From Nocardioides sp. (GTDB lineage Bacteria; Actinomycetota; Actinomycetes; Propionibacteriales; Nocardioidaceae): a DNA stretch of 64,000 nt. Below, piece after piece: positions 51,185 to 62,585 of this stretch; position 1 is the first letter of the stretch; the number at the start of each line of letters is the position of its first letter. The stretch is from NCBI GenBank assembly GCA_020636915.1, contig JACJWV010000011.1, positions 62,001-126,000 on the forward strand. The letters are read 5' to 3'. The translations under genes were made by a program, and so were the position numbers. The notes under the pieces are model-generated. The model did no database searches and was not told where the DNA came from. It saw only the letters and a list, made by a program, of their open reading frames with translations.

Positions 51185-52366
51185 ATGGTGATGGGAGCAC
51201 GCCCCGACGTGCCGACCGCGCGGCCCGGGGTCACCGTCATCGACGCCATCGGACTCGCGGAGCAGCTGGCCAACTCCCTGTTGCGGGTGCCGTTCCGTCG
51301 GCCCTGGGAGGGACCGTCGTCGGTGCCCGCCAACGTGGCCGCCTCCGTCACCCGGGAGACCCTGCGGGGTTTCATGGGCTACTGCTCGGGGCTGCCGATC
51401 GAGGAGTTCCGCAGCATCGAGCGGGTCCTGGACACCCTCTCGCGCCACGTGATCCCGCGCCTGGTCGCCGCGCTCGACGTCGAGCCGCGGGACGGCGTCG
51501 TCGGCGGGGTGCCCGGCCGCTGGTACCGCCCCCGGGGCATCGACCCGGTGGGCACGGTCCTCTACCTGCACGGCGGTGGCTACATCGGCACGTCGCCGAG
51601 CATGTACGGCCTGTTCGTCGCCGCTCTGGCCCGACGGACGCAGTGCGAGATCTTCGTGGCCGACTACCGCCTGGCGCCCGAGTTCCCCTTCCCGGCCGGG
51701 CTCGAGGATGCGGTCGCCGTCGTGCGGGCGCTGCACGAGGTCGGCGTGCCCCACGGCCGCCTGTTCGTGGCCGGCGACTCGGGCGGCGGCGGGCTGGCCA
51801 CCTCGCTGGTGACGGCCGAACCCTTCGTCGGGGTGCCGCCACCTGCCGGGCTGCTGCTGTTCTCGCCCGAGGTCGACCTCCGCCTCGACGAGCCCTCGGT
51901 CACCGAGAACGCCCCTCACGACATCCTGCCCTGGAACATCCCGACCGCCGCCTACCTGCACGGCGTCGAGCCGAGCTCGGCGCTCGTCTCCGCCGTCGAG
52001 GCGGACCTCAGGGGCTATCCCCCGGTGTTCGTGTGCTGGGGTGACCGAGAGATGTTCCGTGACCCGATCCGGCGCTTCCGGACGCGCCTGGAGGAGGGCG
52101 AGGTCCACCACGTCGCCGTCGAGGCGGAGGGCATGTTCCACGTCTACCCGATCCTGATGCCGTGGGCGCGCCCGAGCCGGGAGGTCTACGCCGAGGTCGG
52201 CCGCTTCATCGACGGCCTCGTCGCCGGCCATCCCACCTACGAGAGCGCGACCGACAGCACCGCCACCGACGACATCGACGACGTCGACGACATCGACGAC
52301 ACCGCCGAGGACCGGGGTGCCGACGACGCCTCTGGGACGGCTCCCGGGATGCGTCCGACCGGTTAG
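51185..52366 (+). CDS. Hormone-sensitive-lipase-type alpha/beta hydrolase with acidic tail
   Basis: The 393-residue product (ATG 51185; ATG 51191 also possible) has LYLHGGGYIGTS with HGGG at 129-132 and VAGDSGGGGLATS with the nucleophile Ser199. WGDREMFRDP supplies the likely aspartate and EAEGMFHVYPILMPWARP the likely histidine. VADYRLAPEFPFPAGLEDAV is also typical of the HSL family. The last 35 residues are acidic (DDIDDVDDIDDTAEDRGADD), made by 9-base GAC-rich repeats. It is an esterase/lipase with unknown substrate and stands between two family-C repeats. Confidence 0.9.
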   Translation: MVMGARPDVPTARPGVTVIDAIGLAEQLANSLLRVPFRRPWEGPSSVPANVAASVTRETLRGFMGYCSGLPIEEFRSIERVLDTLSRHVIPRLVAALDVEPRDGVVGGVPGRWYRPRGIDPVGTVLYLHGGGYIGTSPSMYGLFVAALARRTQCEIFVADYRLAPEFPFPAGLEDAVAVVRALHEVGVPHGRLFVAGDSGGGGLATSLVTAEPFVGVPPPAGLLLFSPEVDLRLDEPSVTENAPHDILPWNIPTAAYLHGVEPSSALVSAVEADLRGYPPVFVCWGDREMFRDPIRRFRTRLEEGEVHHVAVEAEGMFHVYPILMPWARPSREVYAEVGRFIDGLVAGHPTYESATDSTATDDIDDVDDIDDTAEDRGADDASGTAPGMRPTG

Positions 52367-52431
52367 CGGACCGTGGCGGGGGATCGGCGTCACACGCCCC
52401 GGGCGGCGCGGCCTTCACCGTCGAGCGCCCG
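52367..52431 (+). pseudogene. Degraded copy of the 3' end of the REC-kinase gene
   Basis: A run of 24 bases (52402-52425) is identical to 50925-50948, the codons for the kinase end (GGAAFTVE). Just before it, CGGCGTC-ACGCCCC matches the kinase codons ASYAP with a 9-base deletion, and CGGACC at 52367-52372 matches the kinase RT codons. In translation it reads SASHAPGGAAFTVERP beside the kinase ASYAPAPGGGAAFTVEFP. It carries gaps and a frame break, so it is a remnant. Confidence 0.7.
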
Positions 52432-52440
52432 ATCAGGAGC

Positions 52441-52521
52441 GTCGAGTTCTGTCGGCCGGCCGACGAATTCCGAGGTGGGACGACAAAGGTTCGTCGTCCC
52501 ACCTCGGACTTCGTCGTCCCA
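52441..52521. repeat. Intergenic repeat family C, copy 4
   Basis: GAGTTCTGTCGGCC with GGCCGACGAATTCC, then CCGAGGTGGGACGACAAA paired with TTCGTCGTCCCACCTCGG, then TTCGTCGTCCCACC. The single stem mismatch is at the mirror position compared with copy 3. It lies between convergent hydrolase and hspR ends. Confidence 0.86.
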
Positions 52522-52542
52522 CCCCCGGGCGGCCCGACCGTC

Positions 52543-52980
52543 TCAGCGGCCGCGGCGCCAGACGACGACGGACTGGCCGGGCTCGGGCTGGCGCAGCACC
52601 GGCAGCTTGTTGCCCGGACCCGGGGTACGCCGGGGCGCCATCGCCTGGCGCAGGGCCTCCCGGGTCGCCTCCAGCTCGGCGACGAGCTCCTCGTTGCGGG
52701 CGGCCAGGGCGGCGACCCGGTTCTCCAGCTGGAGGATCCGGCGCACGCCCTCGATGCCGATGCCGGACGAGGTCAGCTCGGAGATCTCGCGCAGCAGCTC
52801 GATGTCGCGCGGGGAGTAGCGCCGGCCGCCGCCGCCGGTGCGGCCCGGGGTGATCAGGCCCATCCGCTCGTAGGTGCGCAGCGTCTGGGGGTGCAGGCCG
52901 CTGAGCTCGGCGGCCACGCTGATCACGAACACCGCGGCGTCGGGACCCGGGGGTTCGAAGGGAGGTCGACGGGTCGGCAC
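52543..52980 (-). CDS. hspR: Heat-shock repressor HspR (MerR family)
   Basis: The 145-residue protein has the MerR helix-turn-helix FVISVAAELSGLHPQTLRTY followed by ERMGLITPGRTGGGGRRYSP, then a short coiled coil (about 70-110, LENRVAALAARNEELVAELE). HspR binds HAIR sites together with DnaK and represses dnaK and clpB at low temperature. Its position as last gene of the dnaK operon gives a feedback loop. HAIR sites are present upstream of dnaK and clpB. Confidence 0.95.
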   Translation of the reverse strand: MPTRRPPFEPPGPDAAVFVISVAAELSGLHPQTLRTYERMGLITPGRTGGGGRRYSPRDIELLREISELTSSGIGIEGVRRILQLENRVAALAARNEELVAELEATREALRQAMAPRRTPGPGNKLPVLRQPEPGQSVVVWRRGR

Positions 52981-52984
52981 GGCG

Positions 52985-54190
<1,206 letters not shown>

Positions 54191-54241
54191 GTGCGCACCC
54201 CCCTCCTCCTCATCGGTCCTTCATCCGTCCTGTGCCAGGTG

Positions 54242-54918
54242 TCAGCTGCTCGCCGGGTCGACCACGAGCACCTGCGCCGCGCGCACGACCCGGTCGCCGA
54301 TCCGGTAGCCGGCCTTGGCGATCACCTTGCAGGTGGTCACGGTGACCTCGGGGTCCTCGCCGATGTGGCTCAGGGCCTCGTGGAACGTGGGGTCGAACGC
54401 GTCCCCGGGCTGGCCGAACTTGGCGAGCCCGAGCCGCTCCACGGTGCGCTCGAGCTGGTCGGCGACCGCCTGGAAGCCGCCGTCGACCTCGCCGTGCTCG
54501 CGGGCCCGGTCGATGGTGTCGAGGACCTCGACGATCGGCGCGAGCGCGGCGTACGTCGCGTTCTCCCGCACCAGCTCGCGGTCCCGCTCGACCCGTCGCT
54601 TGTAGTTGACGAACTCGGCCTGCAGGCGCTGGAGGTCGTTGGTGAGCTCGCCGACCGCGCGCTGCGCGACGGCGAGGTCGTCCTCCATCTCCTCCTCGGC
54701 CGCCAGCTCCTCGGCCAGCGGGTCACCCGCCGCCTCGGAGACCGGCACCTCCGTGTCGTTGCCCGAGCCCGACCCCAATCCCGAGCCCGACCCCGAATCC
54801 GAGTCCGACTCCGGCCCCGGGGCCTCGGGCCGGGGAGCAGGGACGTCCTGCTCCCCGGTCGCCTCGGGCGCCTCGGGGGCTGCGGGGTCGACGACCTGCT
54901 CGTCCTGGGACGACTCGG

Positions 54919-54922
<4 letters not shown>
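54242..54922 (-). CDS. grpE: Nucleotide exchange factor GrpE
   Basis: The 226-residue protein has a long disordered acidic N-terminus (SDSDSGSGSGLGSGSGN, residues about 36-55, from a DNA repeat), a coiled coil with DLQRLQAEFVNYKRRVERDR, and a C-terminal beta domain with GVxxFDPxxH-like AFDPTFHEALSHIGEDP. It releases ADP from DnaK. It overlaps dnaK by 4 bases. Confidence 0.96.
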
Positions 54923-56781
<1,859 letters not shown>

Positions 56782-56871
56782 TTCTGCTTACCTCCGGTGT
56801 CGAAGCTGGGGAGCCCGTCTCCGGGCCGCTGGTGGGCCATGGTGCCGCGCGCGGCGGCCCCAGCCAAGTTA

Positions 56872-56892
56872 GTTGAGTCCGATCGACTCAAC
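56872..56892. promoter_or_regulatory. HAIR (HspR) operator of dnaK
   Basis: GTTGAGT (56872-56878), seven bases, ACTCAAC (56886-56892), perfectly symmetric; the symmetry extends to nine bases per arm (AGTTGAGTC and GACTCAACT). It lies 90 bases upstream of dnaK. Confidence 0.9.
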
Positions 56893-56938
56893 TTCTATCA
56901 CTCGGTCCAACGCAGTCCGTCGCCGGGGTGTTCCCGCG

Positions 56939-57373
56939 TCACCCGACGAATCTGCGGACCATCGGCTCGCGGCGCAGCCCGGGTACGTCGGCCAGCGGGA
57001 TCCATCGCGCCTCGTCGGTCGTCCCGTCCACCTCGGCGGTCAGGCCACCGCCGACGACGGTGGCCTCGAAGACGACGCGGACGCTCTTCTGGAACCGGTC
57101 GCCGACCGGCTGCAACCGGTCCCCCGGCGGCGTCACCCGGGTGTCGACGCCGAGCAGCCGACCGACCACGACGTCGTACCCGCTCTCCTCGCGGACCTCG
57201 CGCACGACGCCGTCCTCGAGCGCCTCGTGCAGCTCGATGCCGCCGCCGGGCAGGGTCCACATCGGGACCTCGGGCTCGTTCCACAGCGCCAGCAGCACGT
57301 GGCCCTCGCGGACGACGACGGCGTAGCCGCCGAGCCGGGTGTCGTAGTCGGTGAACTCGGGCGTGAACTCCAT
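56939..57373 (-). CDS. NUDIX hydrolase
   Basis: The 144-residue protein has a full Nudix box GGGIELHEALEDGVVREVRE followed by ESGYD, which keeps the GX5EX7REUXEEXGU residues for metal and pyrophosphate binding. MWTLPGGG precedes it. It hydrolyses a nucleoside-diphosphate-type compound not readable from the sequence. It is divergent from the aldo/keto reductase. Confidence 0.93.
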   Translation of the reverse strand: MEFTPEFTDYDTRLGGYAVVVREGHVLLALWNEPEVPMWTLPGGGIELHEALEDGVVREVREESGYDVVVGRLLGVDTRVTPPGDRLQPVGDRFQKSVRVVFEATVVGGGLTAEVDGTTDEARWIPLADVPGLRREPMVRRFVG

Positions 57374-57414
57374 GGCGGGAATGATCTGCCCCCTCCTCGG
57401 TGATTGGTACAGGT

Positions 57415-58260
57415 ATGACCGTTCCCACCATCACCCTCAACAACGGCACCACGATCCCGCAGCTCGGCTTCGGCGTCTTCCAGGTGCCGCCGGAGGACAC
57501 GGCGGCGGTGACCACGAAGGCCCTCGAGGTCGGCTACCGCCACATCGACACCGCGCAGATGTACCGGAACGAGGCCGGCGTCGGCGACGCGATCCGGGAC
57601 TCCGGCATCGCCCGCGAGGAGCTCTACGTCACCAGCAAGCTCAACAACGGCTTCCACCGCCCCGATGACGCGAAGCGGGCGTTCGACGAGACGATGCAGC
57701 GCCTCGGCCTCGACCGGATCGACCTGTTCCTCATCCACTGGCCGCTGCCGACCCGGTACGACGGCGACTTCGTCTCCACGTGGCGCACCCTCGCGTCCTT
57801 CGTCGACGACGGCCGGGCGGCGTCCGTCGGGGTCTCCAACTTCCAGCCCGCGCACCTCGAGCGGATCATCGAGGAGACCGGCGTCGTGCCGGCGGTGAAC
57901 CAGATCGAGGTGCACCCGTACTTCGGCAACGAGGCGGCCCGCGCGGCCTCCCACGACCGCGGTGTCGCCGTCGAGGCGTGGTCGCCGATCGCCCAGGGCG
58001 CCGTCCTCGACGACGAGGTGCTCGGCAAGATCGCCGCCGCCCACGGCAAGACCGTGTCGCAGGTGACGCTGCGCTGGCACGTCGAGCGCGGGGACATCGT
58101 CTTCCCCAAGACGACCCACGAGGAGCGGATGCGCGAGAACTTCGAGATCTTCGACTTCTCCCTCACCCCCGACGAGGTCGCCGCCATCAGCGCCCTCGAC
58201 CGGGGCGCCGAGGGCCGCCGCGGCCCCGACCCGGACACGTTCGACTGGATCCCCGACTGA
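57415..58260 (+). CDS. Aldo/keto reductase
   Basis: ATG 57415 gives 281 residues (MTVPTITLNNGTTIPQLGFG). The NADPH-dependent barrel has GYRHIDTAQMYRNEAGVG with the catalytic Asp and Tyr, LYVTSKLNN with the Lys, and DLFLIHWPLP with the His. VSNFQPAHLERII and FPKTTHEERMRENFEIFDF bind the cofactor. This is the plant-type 2,5-diketogluconate reductase group (AKR5). It may have no Shine-Dalgarno and could be leaderless. Confidence 0.95.
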   Translation: MTVPTITLNNGTTIPQLGFGVFQVPPEDTAAVTTKALEVGYRHIDTAQMYRNEAGVGDAIRDSGIAREELYVTSKLNNGFHRPDDAKRAFDETMQRLGLDRIDLFLIHWPLPTRYDGDFVSTWRTLASFVDDGRAASVGVSNFQPAHLERIIEETGVVPAVNQIEVHPYFGNEAARAASHDRGVAVEAWSPIAQGAVLDDEVLGKIAAAHGKTVSQVTLRWHVERGDIVFPKTTHEERMRENFEIFDFSLTPDEVAAISALDRGAEGRRGPDPDTFDWIPD

Positions 58261-58267
58261 CCGCAGA

Positions 58268-58458
58268 GGCCGAGTCGGCGCATCTTGTACGTCAGGAGGG
58301 GCCGAGTCGGCGCATCCTGTACGTCAGGAGGGGCCGAGTCGGCGCATCCTGCCCGGCTCCTGTGGAAGGCGTGTACAAGACGCGCCGACTCGGGCCGTCT
58401 GGGTGAGCAAGACGCGCCGACTCGGCACCCCGACGCGGGCAAGACGCGCCGACTCGGC
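58268..58458. repeat. Intergenic repeat family E: six-unit inverted array
   Basis: Three direct units with core CCGAGTCGGCGCATCTTG (or CATCCTG) start at 58268, 58300 and 58332. Three inverted units with CAAGACGCGCCGACTCGG start at 58376, 58408 and 58440. Every step is exactly 32 bases, 18-base cores with 14-base spacers. The array lies between convergent genes. Confidence 0.92.
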
Positions 58459-58464
58459 ATAGCT

Positions 58465-59817
58465 TCAGCGGCCGGTGACCCGGTCGTGGCGCAGGGACGT
58501 GTTCACGGTCTCCTTGGCGCAGAGCACCGCGACGACGGTGAGCACCGAGGCGACGGCGACGTAGATCGCGACCGCGGTGGTGTTCGGGTCCGCGGGGTCG
58601 GCGAGGAGCTTGACCGCGATGATCGGGGCGAGCGCACCGGCGAGGATCGACGCCAGCTGGTAGCCGACCGACGCCCCGGTGTAGCGCACCGAGGTGCCGA
58701 ACAGCTCGGAGAAGAAGGCCGCCTGCGGTGCGTACATCAGGCTGTGGAAGATCAGCCCGACCACGACCGCGAGCACGACCAGGCCCTCGCGGCCGCTGTC
58801 GACGAGGCCGAAGAAGACGAACGACCACACGCCCACGCCGATGGCGCCGACGAGGTAGAGCGGACGGCGTCCGACGCGGTCGGACCAGGCGCCGATGAGC
58901 GGGATGACCGTGAACTGCACCGCGGCGCCGATGAGCAGCGCCTGCAGGATCGGGCCCTTGTCGCCGTCGCCGAAGTCGACGATGAAGGTGATCGAGATGA
59001 CGGTGAAGATGTAGTAGGAGATGTTCTCCGCGAGCCGCATGCCCATCGCGATCAGCACCTCGCGGGGGTAGCGCCGGAGGACCTCCAGGATCGGCAGGTG
59101 CGCCTCGGCGACCTGCTGCTGCTCGAGGTCGGCACGGGCCTCCTGGAAGACCGGCGACTCCTCGATCGACAGCCGGACCCACAGCCCGACGAGCACCAGC
59201 ACGGCGCTGAGCAGGAACGGGATGCGCCAGCCCCAGGCCTCGAAGGTGTCGTCGCTCTGCACGAAGGCGAGCACCCACAGCACGCCGGTCGCGAGCAGGT
59301 TGCCCATCGCGACGCCGGACTGCGGCCAGGACGACCAGAAGCCGCGGTGGCGGTCCTCGCCGTGCTCGGCGGCCATCAGGACCGCGCCGCCCCACTCCCC
59401 GCCGACGGCGAAGCCCTGCAGCAGCCGGCACGCGAGGAGGAGCACGGGCGCCGTCACCCCGATGGCGGCGTACGACGGCAGCAGCCCGATCGCGACCGTG
59501 GCCGCGCCCATCATGATGATCGAGACGACGAGCATCTTCTTGCGCCCGACCCGGTCGCCGAAGTGGCCGAACACCACGCCGCCGAGCGGCCGCGCGACGA
59601 ACCCGAGCGCGTAGGTGCCGAACGCCAGCAGCGTGGCGTTGACCGGGTCGCTCTCGGGGAAGAACACGCTGCCGAAGACCAGCGCCGCGGCGGAGCCGTA
59701 GAGGAAGAAGTCGTACCACTCGACGGCGGTGCCGATCAGGGACGCGAGGACGACCTTGGCCATCGGGGTGCGCGACGTGGTCGACGCCCCCGTGGCTGGG
59801 CTGGTCTGGGTGGACAT
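58465..59817 (-). CDS. MHS-family MFS metabolite:proton symporter
   Basis: The 450-residue protein starts MSTQTSPATGASTTSRTPMA. SLIGTAVEWYDFFLYGSAAA, GFVARPLGGVVFGHFGDRVG, RLLQGFAVGGEWGGAVLMAA and AFFSELFGTSVRYTGASVGY are the MHS family (MhpT/ShiA/KgtP) signature segments. There are 12 helices. It should import a carboxylate. It precedes, on the same strand, an SDR of the hydroxybutyrate-dehydrogenase type located 44 bases upstream, suggesting a common substrate. Confidence 0.93.
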   Translation of the reverse strand: MSTQTSPATGASTTSRTPMAKVVLASLIGTAVEWYDFFLYGSAAALVFGSVFFPESDPVNATLLAFGTYALGFVARPLGGVVFGHFGDRVGRKKMLVVSIIMMGAATVAIGLLPSYAAIGVTAPVLLLACRLLQGFAVGGEWGGAVLMAAEHGEDRHRGFWSSWPQSGVAMGNLLATGVLWVLAFVQSDDTFEAWGWRIPFLLSAVLVLVGLWVRLSIEESPVFQEARADLEQQQVAEAHLPILEVLRRYPREVLIAMGMRLAENISYYIFTVISITFIVDFGDGDKGPILQALLIGAAVQFTVIPLIGAWSDRVGRRPLYLVGAIGVGVWSFVFFGLVDSGREGLVVLAVVVGLIFHSLMYAPQAAFFSELFGTSVRYTGASVGYQLASILAGALAPIIAVKLLADPADPNTTAVAIYVAVASVLTVVAVLCAKETVNTSLRHDRVTGR

Positions 59818-59861
59818 GGTGGGCCTTTCCGAGAGGTGGTGGCGGGGCTGGTCGGGACGGG

Positions 59862-60626
59862 TCACGCGGCGGTCCAGCCGCCGTCGAGGAGGAACGAGGA
59901 GCCGGTGACCGAGGAGGTACCCGGCCCGCAGAGGTAGGCGACCAGGTCGGCCACCTCCTCGGGCTCGACCAGCCGCTTGAGCGGCGTGCGGGCGAGCAGG
60001 ACGTCGTCGACGACGTCCTCGGAGCTGATCCCGTGCGTGGCGGCCTGGGCGGCGATCTGGTCCTCGACCAGCGGGGTGCGCACGTAGCCCGGGCAGACGG
60101 TGTTGCTGGTGACGCCCCGGGCGGCGCCCTCGAGCGCGAGCACCTTGGACAGGCCCTCGAGGCCGTGCTTGGCGCTGACGTAGGCGGCCTTGTACGGCGA
60201 CGCGCGGTGCCCGTGCACGCTCGAGACGTGGACCAGCCGTCCCCAGCCTCGCGCGTACATCCCCGGCAGCACCCGGCGAGCCAGGCGGAACGGCGCCTCG
60301 AGCATCAGTGCCTGGATCCGCCCCCACTGCTCGGTCGGGAACTCCTCGACCGGCGCGACGTGCTGGACGCCGGCGTTGTTGACGAGCACGTCGACGTCGC
60401 TGAGGTCGAGCGCGTCGACGGCCGGGCCGTCGGTGAGGTCGAGGGAGCGGTGCTCACCCCCGAACGCGGCCGCGACCTCCGCCGCGCCGTCGCCGTCGCG
60501 GTCGACGACCGTGACGCGGGCGCCGGCCGCGGCGAGGCGGGTCGCGACGGCGGCGCCGATGCCGCTGGCACCGCCGGTCACCCAGGCATGGCGCCCGGCG
60601 AGCGTGGTGATCGGGGTCTCAGGCAT
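59862..60626 (-). CDS. SDR dehydrogenase, 3-hydroxybutyrate-dehydrogenase-like
   Basis: ATG 60626 gives 254 residues. HAWVTGGASGIGAAVATRLA binds NAD(P), VDVLVNNAGVQHVAPVEEFP follows, and the catalytic set is S-Y-K in HVSSVHGHRASPYKAAYVSAKHGL (YxxxK as YVSAK). The block NNAGVQHVAPVEEFPTEQW and GYVRTPLVEDQI resemble 3-hydroxybutyrate dehydrogenase. It likely oxidises a hydroxy acid imported by the neighbouring symporter. Confidence 0.88.
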   Translation of the reverse strand: MPETPITTLAGRHAWVTGGASGIGAAVATRLAAAGARVTVVDRDGDGAAEVAAAFGGEHRSLDLTDGPAVDALDLSDVDVLVNNAGVQHVAPVEEFPTEQWGRIQALMLEAPFRLARRVLPGMYARGWGRLVHVSSVHGHRASPYKAAYVSAKHGLEGLSKVLALEGAARGVTSNTVCPGYVRTPLVEDQIAAQAATHGISSEDVVDDVLLARTPLKRLVEPEEVADLVAYLCGPGTSSVTGSSFLLDGGWTAA

Positions 60627-60707
60627 GCCGACGACCGTAAGCACCGGCGCACGGCGCTCACCATGTGTGCCGCCGCTACATCTGGGGTCGCAACATGTTC
60701 ATCACTG

Positions 60708-62585
60708 CTACCTCACCGCCTGGAGCTGCACCATCCGCAGGGCGAGCTGGAGGTCCAGCGACCGCCCCGGCTCCCGCCACGCGGGTCCGAGCAGCTCGCC
60801 GACCCGGTCGAGCCGCTGGACGACGGTGTTGGGGTGCACGTGCAGCCGCTCGGCCGTCGACCGGACCTGGCAGCCGGTGGCGAACCAGGCGTCGAGGGTG
60901 GCCCGCAGCGCGGTCCCCCGCCGCTCGTCCCACGCCAGGACCGGACCGAGGGTCCGGTCCACGAACGCCGCCAGCTCGTCGGGCCCGCTCGTGCCGAGCA
61001 GCAGCCGGGCCACGCCGAGCCCCGCCTGGTCGCTGACGTCACCCTGCCGGCCGAGGGTGAGCAGGACGTCGAGGCACCGCCGCGCGTCGGCGTACGCCGG
61101 CGGCAGCTCGCCGTCCGCGACGGCGACGCCCACGGTGACCCGCCCGGAGCCGGCGTCGGCGGCCTCGACGGCGTCGCGCAGCCGTCGCCCGACGTCGACG
61201 GCGTCGGCACCCGGCGCCAGCAGCACCACGGCGCCCGCGTGCTCGGCCGCGAGCCCGCGCTCGGCCCGGGCGATGCGGACCGCCCCGCGGTGCAGGGCGG
61301 CGCGACCGTCCGGGCCTGCGGAGGCGGCGGCGACCACCAGCGGCCGGTCGCCGAGCGCCACACCGTGCCGGCGCAGCCGCTCGCGCAGCAGCAGCGGGTC
61401 CGCGGCACCGTCGACCAGGTCCGCCAGGAGCTCCCCGCCCAACCGCTCCTCGGCCTCGGCGACCGACCGGGCGAAGAGCAGTACCAGCGCGGTCACCACC
61501 GCACCGCGCTCGAGGGTGCGGTGCTCGACCTCGCGGAGCTCGGTGCCACGGCCGTGGAGCACCAGGGTGCCGAGGTGCTCCGCACCGGCCACCGCAGCGG
61601 CGACCCACACCGCGCCGGCGCGCGCCGTGCGGCCGGAGGCCACCGACTCCTCGACCGCACTGCGCCAGGGTCCGGGCGCCGGCGTACCCCCCACGAGCTC
61701 GCCGTCGGGGTCGTAGACGGCGACCTCGCCGTCGAGCACCCCGGCCAGCACGTCGGCCACCTCGCCGACGCTGCCGCCGCCCAGGAGCACGTCGGTGAGC
61801 AGGTCGTGGGCTCGCGCGGCGGACTCGATCGCGGTCGTGTGCGCGGTCAGCGTCCGGTTGGCCTCGTCGAGGTCGGCGAACAACCGGGCGTTCTCGAGCG
61901 CGACGGCGGCGTGCGCGGCGAAGGAGGTCAGCAGCTGCACCTCGGCCGAGGGGAACCTGCGCACGGTCCGGTGGACGGCGAGCAGCGCGCCGATCACGCG
62001 GCCGTCGACGACCAGCGGCACCCCGAGGATCGCCCGGATGTGCTCGCCGGCGACCGCCTCGTCGATGTAGCCGCGGTGCACGAACCGCTCGTCGGCCTGG
62101 TAGTCCTCGGTGAAGTACGGCGCGCCCGTCTGCGCCACCAGCCCGAGCAGCCCGGTCCCGAGTGGCAGGCGCAGCGACCGGAACTCCTGGGTGAGCGCTC
62201 CGTCGGTGACCTTCATGTAAGACGCACCCTCGGCCTCGTCGTTGAGCGAGAGGTAGGTCATGTCGGCGTTGAGCAGCTGCCGGGCCCGCCGCACGATCGC
62301 CGCGAGGATGGTGTCGAGTTCCCGGATCGCGGTGAGGTCGCGGGCGGTCTCGTAGAGCGCGGTGAGCTCGGCCTCGCGGACCCGCTGCCGGGCGATCAGC
62401 TCGCGGAGCCGGACCGCCACGGCGTGCTGGCGCCGCAGCTCGGCGAGCCGGTCCTCCGACGCGCCCGCGGCGCTCGCGCGCGTGATGACCCCGTCGAACT
62501 CGGTGAGCGGCGCCTCGCCGTACAACAGGTCCAAGAAGGCGTCGCCCGTCCCCGGGACCTCGCCGTCGCGTCCCGCGGCCGTCAT
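60708..62585 (-). CDS. GAF-PucR/CdaR-type transcriptional regulator
   Basis: The 625-residue protein has an N-terminal helical part, a GAF domain (residues about 70-230, YLSLNDEAEGASYMKVTDGA; LGVPLVVDGRVIGALLAVHR), a middle CdaR-like domain and a C-terminal PucR-type helix-turn-helix (AWFATGCQVRSTAERLHVHP then NTVVQRLDRVGELL). It should regulate the adjacent symporter/dehydrogenase genes, from its position and the sugar-acid/hydroxy-acid role of such activators. It overlaps the marR stop by 4 bases. Confidence 0.9.
   Translation of the reverse strand: MTAAGRDGEVPGTGDAFLDLLYGEAPLTEFDGVITRASAAGASEDRLAELRRQHAVAVRLRELIARQRVREAELTALYETARDLTAIRELDTILAAIVRRARQLLNADMTYLSLNDEAEGASYMKVTDGALTQEFRSLRLPLGTGLLGLVAQTGAPYFTEDYQADERFVHRGYIDEAVAGEHIRAILGVPLVVDGRVIGALLAVHRTVRRFPSAEVQLLTSFAAHAAVALENARLFADLDEANRTLTAHTTAIESAARAHDLLTDVLLGGGSVGEVADVLAGVLDGEVAVYDPDGELVGGTPAPGPWRSAVEESVASGRTARAGAVWVAAAVAGAEHLGTLVLHGRGTELREVEHRTLERGAVVTALVLLFARSVAEAEERLGGELLADLVDGAADPLLLRERLRRHGVALGDRPLVVAAASAGPDGRAALHRGAVRIARAERGLAAEHAGAVVLLAPGADAVDVGRRLRDAVEAADAGSGRVTVGVAVADGELPPAYADARRCLDVLLTLGRQGDVSDQAGLGVARLLLGTSGPDELAAFVDRTLGPVLAWDERRGTALRATLDAWFATGCQVRSTAERLHVHPNTVVQRLDRVGELLGPAWREPGRSLDLQLALRMVQLQAVR

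Noticed and set aside
51185..52366. Hydrolase as cargo of a transposon bounded by family-C repeats
   Set aside because: The two repeats are direct, belong to a family found elsewhere without cargo, and there is no transposase or target duplication; local duplication explains the data better.
58268..58458. CRISPR-like array
   Set aside because: Cores are 18 bases, half of them inverted, two spacers are identical and no cas gene is near.
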